This document shows, in pieces, positions 6,054 to 10,936 of a DNA stretch of 10,936 nt. The position numbers and the translations under genes were made by a program. The stretch comes from Nitrospirota bacterium (GTDB lineage Bacteria; Nitrospirota; Nitrospiria; Nitrospirales; Nitrospiraceae): assembly GCA_020028595.1 (NCBI GenBank), contig JAIBHQ010000011.1, positions 1 to 10,936 of the forward strand, read 5' to 3'. The notes below the pieces were generated by a model. That model saw only the letters and a program-made list of their open reading frames with translations, searched no databases and was not told where the DNA came from. Every line of letters begins with the position of its first letter. Positions within the stretch are counted from its first letter, which is position 1.

Positions 6054-6689
6054 CTACTTGTCCTTTGCCCCGTCGCCCCCGGAATCCTTGCCGACGCTCT
6101 TGAGCGCTTTCGGGGGCCGCGTGATCACTTCGTCGATCAGCCCATAGCGCTTGGCTTCTTCGCCCGACATGAAGTAGTCCCGCTCCGTGTCGTGCGCGAT
6201 CTTGTCGAGCGGCTGGCCCGTGTGTTTGGCGAGAATTTCGTTCAACCGCTCACGGATCTTGAGAATTTCACGCGCATGAATGTCGATCTCCGTCGCCTGT
6301 CCCTGGAACCCGCCCATCGGCTGGTGAATCATGATCCGCGCGTTCGGCAACGAAACCCGCTTGCCCTTCGTGCCCGCCGCCAACAGCAGCGCGCCCATGC
6401 TCGCCGCCTGCCCGAGACAGATCGTGTTGATCGGCGACTTGACGTACTGCATCGTATCGTAGATGCCGAGTCCCGCCGTGACGCTTCCACCCGGTGAATT
6501 GATATAGAGATTGATGTCCTTCTCGGGGTCCTCCGCTTCCAGAAACAGTAATTGCGCGATGACCAGGTTGGCGAACATATCGTCAATCGGCGCGCCCAGG
6601 AAGATGATGCGGTCCTTGAGCAGGCGCGAATAGATGTCGTAGGCACGCTCGCCACGATTGGTCTGTTCCACAACGATCGGCACTAACAT
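6054..6689 (-). CDS. clpP: ATP-dependent Clp protease proteolytic subunit ClpP, 211 aa
   Basis: ClpP is the barrel-shaped serine peptidase that degrades proteins delivered by ClpX. The catalytic triad is intact: S97 in GQAASMGA, H122 in MIHQPMGG and D171 in ERDYFMS. The oxyanion-hole region NSPGGSV (64-70) is present. The N-terminus (LVPIVVEQT) is typical of the mature protein, so any propeptide is very short. AAAGGA lies 5 nt before the ATG. The gene is between tig and clpX, 240 bp after tig. That gap is large and structured and contains an extended -10, so clpP and clpX can probably be transcribed without tig. The C-terminus (residues 198-211) is a charged Gly/Lys tail. A single clpP appears in this window; other copies elsewhere cannot be judged. 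Confidence 0.98.
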   Translation of the reverse strand: MLVPIVVEQTNRGERAYDIYSRLLKDRIIFLGAPIDDMFANLVIAQLLFLEAEDPEKDINLYINSPGGSVTAGLGIYDTMQYVKSPINTICLGQAASMGALLLAAGTKGKRVSLPNARIMIHQPMGGFQGQATEIDIHAREILKIRERLNEILAKHTGQPLDKIAHDTERDYFMSGEEAKRYGLIDEVITRPPKALKSVGKDSGGDGAKDK

Positions 6690-6728
6690 ACGGACGGTTC
6701 CTTTCTGCTTCGGTTCAACAGTGCGGTC

Positions 6729-6737
6729 ATCTTAGCA
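6729..6737 (-). promoter_or_regulatory. extended -10 promoter of clpP-clpX
   Basis: On the minus strand, TGC followed by TAAGAT (6737-6729) is a good extended -10. TAAGAT is the same hexamer as at the M24 gene. The -35 region (AAGTCA, 17 nt upstream) is poor, as is common with extended -10 promoters. The leader to the clpP ATG would be about 33 nt and carries AAAGGA. Confidence 0.45.
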
Positions 6738-6777
6738 TATTTTCATCGAGATGACTTCTTTTCCGTCACTCTCCGCA

Positions 6778-6821
6778 GCGGCGCCGGGGCTTCTGCGAAG
6801 AAGAGGCGGCTCCGGCGCCGC
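6778..6821. other. strong nested hairpin upstream of the clpP promoter
   Basis: GCGGCGCCGG (6778-6787) and CCGGCGCCGC (6812-6821) form a perfect 10-bp GC stem. Within its 24-nt loop a second small stem (CTTCT/AGAAG around TCGC) can form. No T-tract follows directly on either strand, so it is not a standard intrinsic terminator. It could slow polymerase or protect an mRNA end between tig and clpP. Confidence 0.55.
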
Positions 6822-6837
6822 CCATCCATTTTTCCCC

Positions 6838-6933
6838 TGAGGGACGACCGGATTGGTCAACTGCGGCCGTCGAGCGAGCACATTCTTATCGTGCGCGCTC
6901 CGGGAGCACAGACCAATTCGGTCGCCCCTCTCA
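6838..6933. repeat. long nested inverted repeat at the tig stop codon
   Basis: The outer arms 6838-6858 and 6911-6933 match at 18 of 20 aligned positions, allowing one 2-nt bulge at the ends. As RNA that is 18 Watson-Crick pairs, one G-U pair and one mismatch. Inside lies a second stem, GAGCGAGCAC (6872-6881) with GTGCGCGCTC (6891-6900), 9 of 10 paired, with a 9-nt loop. The tig stop codon TGA is the outermost triplet of the outer arm. T5 follows on the plus strand only (inside tig codons), so it looks like a terminator in the wrong direction for tig. With 6778-6821 it fills the tig-clpP spacer. Confidence 0.65.
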
Positions 6934-8262
6934 TTTTTGTATCATCGCGTGCCGATACACGAAATCCAGCGACTTGTCCGCCATGATCCGGCCGCGGAGC
7001 TCGTCCATCGCCTCCTCACCGCCGGACTTCACAATCCTGGCGATCTCCTCGACGGAAATCCGCAGCTCCGATGACATGCGCTGGACCTCCGCGTCAAGAT
7101 CCTCCTGCTCGACCGTCAGCCCTTCTTTCTCCGAGATCGCTTCCAGAACCATGCCGACTTTCACGCGGCGCTGGGCCTCGGGATGAAATTCCTCCCGCCA
7201 CTTTTTGAAGGCCTCCTGCCGCACGGTCGGATCTTCCAACTCGGTGGCCCGCTCCCGTCCCTTCATCCGTACTTCCTGGTCCACCCGGTGCCGAATCATC
7301 GCTGTGAGCTCGCGCTCGACGAGCGTTTCCGGAATGTCGAAATGGTGCGTTTCCACCAGCCGCTTGAGGATCGTGTCCTTATAGGTTTCTTCGATGTCTT
7401 TCTTGAGCGCCTTTTCCATTTCCTCGCGCAGCTTCTCTTTCAATTCCGCCACCGACTGGTAGGGGCCGCAGTCCTTGGCGAATTCGTCGTCCAGCGGGGC
7501 GAGTTTCTTCTGCTTCACGGCTGCGACCGTGATCCGGAACACCACCGTCTTCCCCGCCAGCTTCTGATCGGGATGAGTGGCCGGATAGGGCTGAGACACT
7601 TCGACCACCTGGCCTTCCTTCTTCCCCCTCAATTGCTCGTCCACCTCCAGCCCCATAACCGACAATTTGGCGCCGATCTTGTGCAGGTGACCGTCCTTCT
7701 TCGCCCCCTCCAGCGGCGCCAGGTCGACAAATCCCTCCACGTCCAGCACGACGTAGGAGCCGTCGGCCAATGCGGCACCGGCCGGTGCCGCCTCCAATTG
7801 GGCCTGCCGTTCCCGCAGCACGTTCAACGCCTTGTCGATCTGATCGTCCGTCACCGTGCGGGTATCGATCTTCAGCGAGATGGGGTTGGGCGCCTTGTAA
7901 TCGCGCAATTCAATCTTGGGCTTGATTTCGACGGTGGCCGTGAAGGAAAACGGCGCATCCTTCTTGATCTTCACCCGTTCGATCGGCGGAACTTCCACCA
8001 CGATCGGCACGATGCCGGCCTGGCGGATCGCTTTTTCATAATAGGTCGGGATGATGCGGCGGACAACATCTTCGCCGACATCTTTGCTATACCGCTGTTC
8101 CAGCAGAGACTGCGGCGCCTTGCCCGGCCGAAAGCCTGGAATGCGGACCTGCCGGTTCAGGTCGGCATAGACTTCGGCGAACTGCTTATTGACGTCTTCC
8201 TGCGAGATCTCGATCTTCAGCGACCGTTTGATCGGACCCAATTCGGTGACTTCGACTTTCAT
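6931..8262 (-). CDS. tig: trigger factor, ribosome-associated chaperone and peptidyl-prolyl isomerase, 443 aa
   Basis: Trigger factor docks near the ribosome exit tunnel and shields nascent chains. The N-terminal ribosome-binding domain (1-about 145) has the signature GFRPGKAP at residues 43-50. The FKBP-type isomerase domain follows (about 155-245: DGSYVVLDVEGF, then the PLEGAKKDGH flap region, then GKTVVFRITVAAVKQ). The C-terminal chaperone arms (about 250-443) are long charged helices. Length is normal. GAGGA lies 5 nt before the ATG. Upstream, a CATAAT (8290-8285) could be a -10, but its -35 is poor, so tig may also be read from the tRNA-Leu promoter. The leader contains crossing inverted repeats. 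It heads the tig-clpP-clpX cluster; a structured 240-bp gap follows its stop. Confidence 0.97.
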   Translation of the reverse strand: MKVEVTELGPIKRSLKIEISQEDVNKQFAEVYADLNRQVRIPGFRPGKAPQSLLEQRYSKDVGEDVVRRIIPTYYEKAIRQAGIVPIVVEVPPIERVKIKKDAPFSFTATVEIKPKIELRDYKAPNPISLKIDTRTVTDDQIDKALNVLRERQAQLEAAPAGAALADGSYVVLDVEGFVDLAPLEGAKKDGHLHKIGAKLSVMGLEVDEQLRGKKEGQVVEVSQPYPATHPDQKLAGKTVVFRITVAAVKQKKLAPLDDEFAKDCGPYQSVAELKEKLREEMEKALKKDIEETYKDTILKRLVETHHFDIPETLVERELTAMIRHRVDQEVRMKGRERATELEDPTVRQEAFKKWREEFHPEAQRRVKVGMVLEAISEKEGLTVEQEDLDAEVQRMSSELRISVEEIARIVKSGGEEAMDELRGRIMADKSLDFVYRHAMIQK

Positions 8263-8272
8263 GATGTCCTCA

Positions 8273-8287
8273 AATACAGACTGTATT
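8273..8287. promoter_or_regulatory. perfect odd-centred palindrome at the tig promoter
   Basis: AATACAG, one A, and CTGTATT make a perfect 15-bp palindrome. It overlaps the candidate tig -10 (8285-8290) and the predicted start site (about 8278), the position of a repressor operator. The 1-nt centre rules out an RNA hairpin, so it is more likely a DNA site. I cannot name the regulator. Confidence 0.4.
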
Positions 8288-8289
8288 AT

Positions 8290-8338
8290 GGTGTTTATCC
8301 GTCGCCGTAATCACGAAACACCGATGAAGAGGCGACGG
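8290..8338 (-). other. crossing inverted repeats (possible pseudoknot or switch) in the tRNA-Leu to tig leader
   Basis: Two perfect inverted repeats interleave. CCGTCGCC (8299-8306) pairs with GGCGACGG (8331-8338), 8 bp. GGTGTTT (8290-8296) pairs with AAACACC (8316-8322), 7 bp. The order is A, B, A', B', an H-type pseudoknot topology. In the minus-strand RNA the loops would be 8, 9 and 2 nt. The 2-nt loop across an 8-bp stem is tight, so two mutually exclusive hairpins are an alternative. The structure would be in mRNA only if transcription starts upstream, for instance at the tRNA promoter. Confidence 0.5.
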
Positions 8339-8355
8339 CTCAAGCAAGCTTGGTA

Positions 8356-8438
8356 TGGTGCGAGAGGAGGGACTCGAACCCCCACGGTTTCCCACGAGAT
8401 CCTAAGTCTCGCGCGTCTGCCAGTTCCGCCACTCTCGC
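8356..8438 (-). tRNA. tRNA-Leu, anticodon UAG
   Basis: The acceptor stem GCGAGAG pairs perfectly with CTCTCGC, followed by discriminator A and an encoded CCA. The anticodon stem CGAGA/TCTCG closes the loop CTTAGGA, giving anticodon TAG, which reads CUA and, with wobble, other CUN leucine codons. The D-arm has GGCGGAA and the GG of the D-loop, the variable arm is 11 nt (short for a leucine tRNA), and the T-arm contains GTTCGAGT. Total length is 83 nt including CCA. It lies upstream of tig on the same strand, 93 bp away, and has its own promoter at 8512-8541. Confidence 0.96.
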
Positions 8439-8510
8439 GCCTGCAGCACGACAATCGAGCCGGTCCGGAACCACATCACCGCCCAGTTCTGTATCGATCC
8501 TTTACAGAAG

Positions 8511-8627
8511 GGTTGTACAGGCTCGCCAATCGCAGTGTCAAGCAATCCAGACTCGTGGCATGAGGACTCGAGACGCAGAGGGAAGCCGGCTCGGCCAGGG
8601 GTGGTACAGGCTCTCGAATCGCAGTAT
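8511..8627. repeat. direct duplication of the tRNA-Leu promoter segment
   Basis: A 28-bp segment occurs at 8511-8538 and again at 8600-8627, 24 of 28 identical and 89 bp apart; both contain TACAGGCTC and AATCGCAGT. The first copy holds most of the tRNA promoter. The second copy has degraded -35 (AGTATA) and -10 (TACCAC) hexamers on the minus strand, but makes a TATACT at 8625-8630 on the plus strand. The rest of the 332-bp gap 8439-8770 shows no gene. Confidence 0.65.
8512..8541 (-). promoter_or_regulatory. tRNA-Leu promoter (possibly also serving tig)
   Basis: On the minus strand a consensus -35 TTGACA (8541-8536) and a -10 TACAAC (8517-8512) are 18 nt apart. Shifting the -10 by one base gives GTACAA with 17 nt. 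The start would be near 8505, about 67 nt before the mature tRNA 5' end. Confidence 0.55.
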
Positions 8628-8684
8628 ACTAAGGACATTCCGCACGGGCGCATGACCGGATGTTTGATGAGGCGGACCGGTTGG

Positions 8685-8712
8685 TTGTCCGGCTTCCTCT
8701 CTTCATTATTGT
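8685..8712 (+). promoter_or_regulatory. candidate promoter of the secreted HEAT-repeat gene
   Basis: TTGTCC (8685-8690) and TATTGT (8707-8712) are 16 nt apart, each matching four of six consensus bases. An overlapping TATTAT (8712-8717) lacks a -35. The segment 8691-8720 is locally AT-rich. TATACT at 8625-8630 is an alternative -10. Evidence is weak. Confidence 0.25.
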
Positions 8713-8770
8713 ATTATTCACCGTCCCTTCGCGCCGTTCCGCCAGCCCGTGCTTTCGAAAGGGGTGCCTC

Positions 8771-9847
8771 ATGAAGTGCGCCATGGCGATCGCCATCTTC
8801 ATTTCGCTGTTCATCTCATCGCAGGAAACCGGCTGGGCCTACCGGGACTACTTCACGGCCGAGCAGAAAAGCCAGTTGGCGAAAATTCAGACGGTCCTGG
8901 TGGAAGCCGTCGCGTTGACCGACAAGGGGGCGGTCGATGCCCGACCGATCCGCGAGGTGGTGGTCAACCGCCTCTCGGAACTGGACTACACCGTGATCAC
9001 CGACGGATCGAAACCGTACGATGTCATGTTCAAAGTGAAATGCGAGCAGCGCAAAACCTGGGAAGGCACGGCCACGGCCGGCGGCGACGCGGATCTTCCC
9101 GATTCGCCGTCGCGCGTCTGGAAGGGACCGGCCTGCCAGCTCAATTACACGCTGGGCAGCATGAAAATTAAGTGGCAAAAGGAAGTTCGCACCGACTTCG
9201 AAGATGCCATTACCGCCGCGCAGAAAGCCGGTGCCGGCGACCCCGGCAGCTACGCGATGGCGAAGCTGAAGGAACGGCTGGCGACCTACGACTTCCCGGT
9301 GATCGTGACCGCCGACTGGGGGCAGGCCGACCGCCTCTTGAAAGTGCTGGACAACTCCAAAAGCGATCAAATGCGCCGGCTCAAGATCATCTCGCTGCTC
9401 GGCGAGATGCAGGCCGACGCGGCACTCCCTCGCCTGAAGGAAGCGCTCAAAGACAAGGATCTGGCCAGACAGGCCGCCGAATCGATCGGCGGCATCGGGC
9501 GTGACGGCATTCCGCTCCTGGTCGACATCGTGAAAAACTCGCAGGACAACGACTTGCGCATCTCGGCCGTCAAAGGCCTCGGGCAGGTGGGGGGACTGCA
9601 AGGAGATACGACCGCTGTGCCACCCCTGCTCGAAATCCTGAATGATCCGAATACCGACTGGACGTTGCTGACGGAAATCGCCTGGGCGCTCGGCAAGATG
9701 CCGGACAAACGGTCAATCGAACCGCTCTACGCGCTCGACAGAAAGCTGCAGGCGATGCGCGACCCGGAGAACATGAAACTCAAGAAGCTCAAGGAAGCGG
9801 TGTTCTGGGCCATTAAGCAGTGCGACACGTGGGACCAATATAGCTGA
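8771..9847 (+). CDS. secreted HEAT-repeat protein with an unassigned N-terminal domain, 358 aa
   Basis: The start at 8771 is chosen because AAAGGGG lies 7 nt upstream and the protein then begins with a clean Sec signal peptide (residues 1-23, core MAIAIFISLFI, cleavage after GWA). An in-frame ATG at 8660 would add 37 unlikely residues. The N-terminal domain (about 24-180) alternates strands and helices (KIQTVLVEAVAL, REVVVNRLSELDYTVITD, PYDVMFKVKCEQR) and recalls small periplasmic alpha/beta domains; I do not recognise the family. C91 and C122 could form a disulfide. HEAT-type repeats fill about 185-350 (LKIISLLGEMQADAALPRLKEAL, DLRISAVKGLGQVG, LLTEIAWALGKMPDKRSIEPLY). The protein is likely a periplasmic scaffold or binding protein without visible catalytic residues. 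It is monocistronic and ends at a strong terminator shared with the converging regulator gene. Confidence 0.88.
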   Translation: MKCAMAIAIFISLFISSQETGWAYRDYFTAEQKSQLAKIQTVLVEAVALTDKGAVDARPIREVVVNRLSELDYTVITDGSKPYDVMFKVKCEQRKTWEGTATAGGDADLPDSPSRVWKGPACQLNYTLGSMKIKWQKEVRTDFEDAITAAQKAGAGDPGSYAMAKLKERLATYDFPVIVTADWGQADRLLKVLDNSKSDQMRRLKIISLLGEMQADAALPRLKEALKDKDLARQAAESIGGIGRDGIPLLVDIVKNSQDNDLRISAVKGLGQVGGLQGDTTAVPPLLEILNDPNTDWTLLTEIAWALGKMPDKRSIEPLYALDRKLQAMRDPENMKLKKLKEAVFWAIKQCDTWDQYS

Positions 9848-9875
9848 GAGCACACCGGCAGGCTCTTAGAAACAC

Positions 9876-9915
9876 AAGGCGGCTGGGCTCGCGATCTCAG
9901 CCGCCTTTCTTTTTC
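9876..9915 (+). terminator. intrinsic terminator of the secreted HEAT gene, overlapping the 3' end of the CGNR gene
   Basis: AAGGCGGCTG (9876-9885) and CAGCCGCCTT (9898-9907) form a perfect 10-bp stem with a 12-nt loop, followed by TTTCTTTTT (to 9913). The same DNA encodes the last codons (RRKKKGG) and TGA stop of the gene on the other strand. In the minus direction the stem is followed by TTGTGTTT, so it may also stop the converging transcript weakly. Confidence 0.88.
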
Positions 9916-10544
9916 CGTCGGTAGTGTGCGGCAACCTTGATTCGATTACCGCATAAACCCATGCTGCACCACTGGCGGGCGTGATTTTTTGTTGTATCGT
10001 AAAAATAGAGGATGCAGGCGTCGTTCCGGCATTTCTTCACAAGGGACAGATCGCCGACGCAGAGCAGCTCGCTTGCGGCCTCGGCAAGCGGTACGAGCAA
10101 CTGGACTGCGCCGGACGTTTCAGACTGAAACCGACGCTCAAACCGACCGCTGCTGCGGATGAGCTGCGGATAGCCAGGGCGCTGACTGAGCAATCCATTG
10201 ATCGCCTCGACCGTCGATCGGGGAACCGGCCTGCCGGCAACAATCGGCTCCGCCATCTCACGCAGGACTGTCCGAAATGTCCTGGCTTCGCTGAGCAGCC
10301 GCTCTCCTTCCGCCTGGCTCAGCCTTGCCGCCGCCTCCTTCCCCTCCCCCACGCTCAGAAGCTTCGCCCGGACCAGCCAGGCGATCAGGTCCTCCCATTT
10401 CTCCAGAAGATCCGTTCGTTGCCCTCGCACGATCATCTGCGTATTGATGAAATCCAGGCATAGGTGGTTGCCCACGAACAGAAACGGCTGCTCTGACCGC
10501 TTTTGATCCATCCCCTGAACACCCACGCTCAAAAAGAAAACCAT
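9897..10544 (-). CDS. CGNR zinc-finger / ABATE-domain probable transcription regulator, 215 aa
   Basis: The N-terminal half (about 20-165) is the ABATE-type helical domain, with its opening FLFVGNHLCLDFINT. The C-terminal 45 residues are a CGNR zinc finger: C172 and C177 (CRNDAC), FYDTTKN, then WC193 and C198 in the name-giving CGNR (198-201), then KVAAHYRRKKK. Members of this family are regarded as stress-related transcription regulators, but their ligands and targets are mostly unknown. The start is uncertain. ATG 10544 gives AAGAG 8 nt upstream and an 11-residue tail (MVFFLSVGVQG) that the family does not need; ATG 10511 has only AGGGG directly abutting it. It is divergent from the YHS-protein gene, and the left arm of the shared inverted repeat covers its start codon, which suggests autoregulation. 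Its last codons lie in the terminator of the facing gene. Confidence 0.88.
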   Translation of the reverse strand: MVFFLSVGVQGMDQKRSEQPFLFVGNHLCLDFINTQMIVRGQRTDLLEKWEDLIAWLVRAKLLSVGEGKEAAARLSQAEGERLLSEARTFRTVLREMAEPIVAGRPVPRSTVEAINGLLSQRPGYPQLIRSSGRFERRFQSETSGAVQLLVPLAEAASELLCVGDLSLVKKCRNDACILYFYDTTKNHARQWCSMGLCGNRIKVAAHYRRKKKGG

Positions 10545-10555
10545 CTAAACATCTC

Positions 10556-10584
10556 TTGACAGGTTAGCTCAAAAATAGTATAAC
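10556..10584 (+). promoter_or_regulatory. strong promoter of the YHS-protein gene
   Basis: Consensus -35 TTGACA (10556-10561), a 17-nt spacer and -10 TATAAC (10579-10584) make one of the best promoters in the window. The start would be near 10591, giving a leader of about 60 nt to the first ATG (10651) or about 186 nt to the second (10777). Confidence 0.75.
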
Positions 10585-10590
10585 TGTCAA
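10561..10590 (-). promoter_or_regulatory. promoter of the CGNR regulator gene
   Basis: On the minus strand -35 TTGACA (10590-10585) is perfect. The -10 18 nt away, TAACCT (10566-10561), is poor. It overlaps the plus-strand promoter face to face, so the two may exclude each other. Confidence 0.4.
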
Positions 10591-10650
10591 AGATACGTTT
10601 AGACGGTTATACGCTTTTCGCGTTTTATTCTAACAATAGGAGGGTTCTTC

Positions 10651-10776
10651 ATGGGCACCGCTTCACAGCAGACAGCATTCAAGACGGGACACGCAGGACT
10701 GAGCATCAGCAGCCTTGATCGTGCCTCGGCCATCTCAGCGGAGACACCAGCACAACCAATAACAAGGAGGAGATCC
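10651..10776 (+). other. in-frame 42-codon upstream extension with its own start and ribosome binding site
   Basis: ATG 10651 is preceded by AGGAGGG (10638-10644) with ideal 6-nt spacing. It opens 42 codons without a stop that read straight into the YHS protein at 10777. The encoded peptide is hydrophilic, rich in Ser, Ala and Thr (begins MGTASQQTAFK, ends QPITRRRS). It may be an N-terminal extension of a longer isoform, a leader peptide region, or the true start. The final RRRS is simply the translation of the second gene start's Shine-Dalgarno sequence. Confidence 0.45.
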
Positions 10777-10936
10777 ATGACACTGAAACAGACAATTCAA
10801 CTCGCCACGCTGGTCCTCATGGGATCCGTGGCTGCAGCCTTTGCCAACGATCTGGCGGTCAGCACCCCAGGTCTCAGCGGCTATGATCCCGTCGCCTACT
10901 TTACCAACAGCAAGGCCGTGAGAGGGAGTGGCTTTC
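10777..10936 (+). CDS. secreted YHS-domain protein (N-terminal part, runs off the right edge)
   Basis: Fifty-three codons are present. AAGGAGG (10764-10770) lies 6 nt before this ATG, and a Sec signal peptide follows at once (MTLKQTIQLATLVLMGSVAAAFA, written here as residues 1-23, cleavage after AFA). For this reason 10777 is preferred over the in-frame ATG at 10651. The mature protein begins NDLAVSTPGLSGYDPVAYF, the typical opening of YHS-type domains (GLSGYDPVAYF, then SKAVRGS). These domains are short, often found alone in periplasmic proteins or in metal-handling proteins, and their roles are mostly undefined. The gene has a strong promoter inside an inverted repeat shared with the divergent CGNR regulator, so it is probably that regulator's target. 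Confidence 0.8.
   Translation, partial: MTLKQTIQLATLVLMGSVAAAFANDLAVSTPGLSGYDPVAYFTNSKAVRGSGF

Larger units (their letters stand above)
10541..10606. promoter_or_regulatory. long inverted repeat spanning the CGNR-YHS divergent promoters, likely operator
   Basis: Arms at 10541-10566 and 10581-10606 are about 26 bp each and match closely with one single-base shift. The shared core reads TCTAAAC, then TCTT, then GACAG, then TTA. The outer cores (GTTTAGATG and GTTTAGACG, reading out from the centre) are themselves near-palindromes and lie about 54 bp apart, close to five helical turns. The left core overlaps the CGNR start codon, and the right core lies just after the predicted YHS transcription start. 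Both -35 boxes fall inside the arms. Confidence 0.65.

Noticed and set aside
6911-6940. Intrinsic terminator on the plus strand (stem followed by T5)
   Set aside because: No plus-strand gene lies upstream, and the T5 is part of the tig codons. The stem is reported as a nested inverted repeat instead.
8350-8653. ORFs on both strands across the tRNA region, with peptides such as RRDSNPHG on plus and EWRNWQTRE on minus
   Set aside because: These are the well-known false proteins produced by translating a tRNA gene. The tRNA-Leu cloverleaf at 8356-8438 explains the sequence.
8660-8770. Upstream ATG extending the secreted HEAT protein by 37 residues
   Set aside because: It has no ribosome binding site and would bury the signal peptide. 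The ATG at 8771 has AAAGGGG and starts the signal peptide directly.

Overview
This window is ordinary chromosomal DNA of a GC-rich (roughly 60 %) Gram-negative-type bacterium. Secreted proteins with Sec signal peptides, a probable lipoprotein, TatA, the tig-clpP-clpX order, envelope HEAT-repeat proteins and heptamer-rich spacers fit the Nitrospirota (Nitrospira-like) best. That assignment is an inference from style, not from a marker gene. No phage, transposase, CRISPR array or obvious island is present.

Layout. At the left edge (1-243, minus) is the start of a small exported protein, followed by a spacer with a heptamer-built inverted repeat (347-438). An unrecognised 154-aa protein (437-901, minus) diverges from an M24 metallopeptidase (989-2185, plus). 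Next comes a probable two-gene unit: a long TatA (2297-3169) and a HEAT-repeat probable lipoprotein (3184-3969). A PilZ-domain protein (4132-4647, minus) faces it. Behind a strong intrinsic terminator lies the protein quality-control cluster, all on the minus strand and transcribed tig, clpP, clpX (8262 down to 4782), preceded by tRNA-Leu(UAG) at 8356-8438. A secreted HEAT-repeat protein (8771-9847, plus) converges on a CGNR/ABATE zinc-finger regulator (9897-10544, minus). That regulator is divergent from the start of a secreted YHS-domain protein that runs off the right edge (10777-10936).

How the genes fit together. Trigger factor receives nascent chains at the ribosome, and ClpX feeds substrates into ClpP; clpP also appears to have its own extended -10 promoter. 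The TatA, signal-peptide and HEAT proteins concern the envelope. The CGNR gene and the YHS gene share a compact divergent promoter inside a long imperfect inverted repeat, which suggests joint control or autoregulation.

Most interesting points. (1) TatA carries a second copy of its amphipathic helix, 200 residues after the first, behind a Pro/Ala-rich linker. (2) The leader between tRNA-Leu and tig contains two perfect inverted repeats in crossing order (pseudoknot or switch) plus a perfect odd-centred palindrome. (3) The tig-clpP spacer holds two large nested stem structures. (4) Three spacers are built from 7-bp units of three different sequence classes. (5) The YHS gene has two in-frame starts, each with a good Shine-Dalgarno (SD) sequence, and the second SD is itself read as an arginine run in the longer form. 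(6) Several promoters sit 6-10 nt from the ATG, implying leaderless mRNAs.
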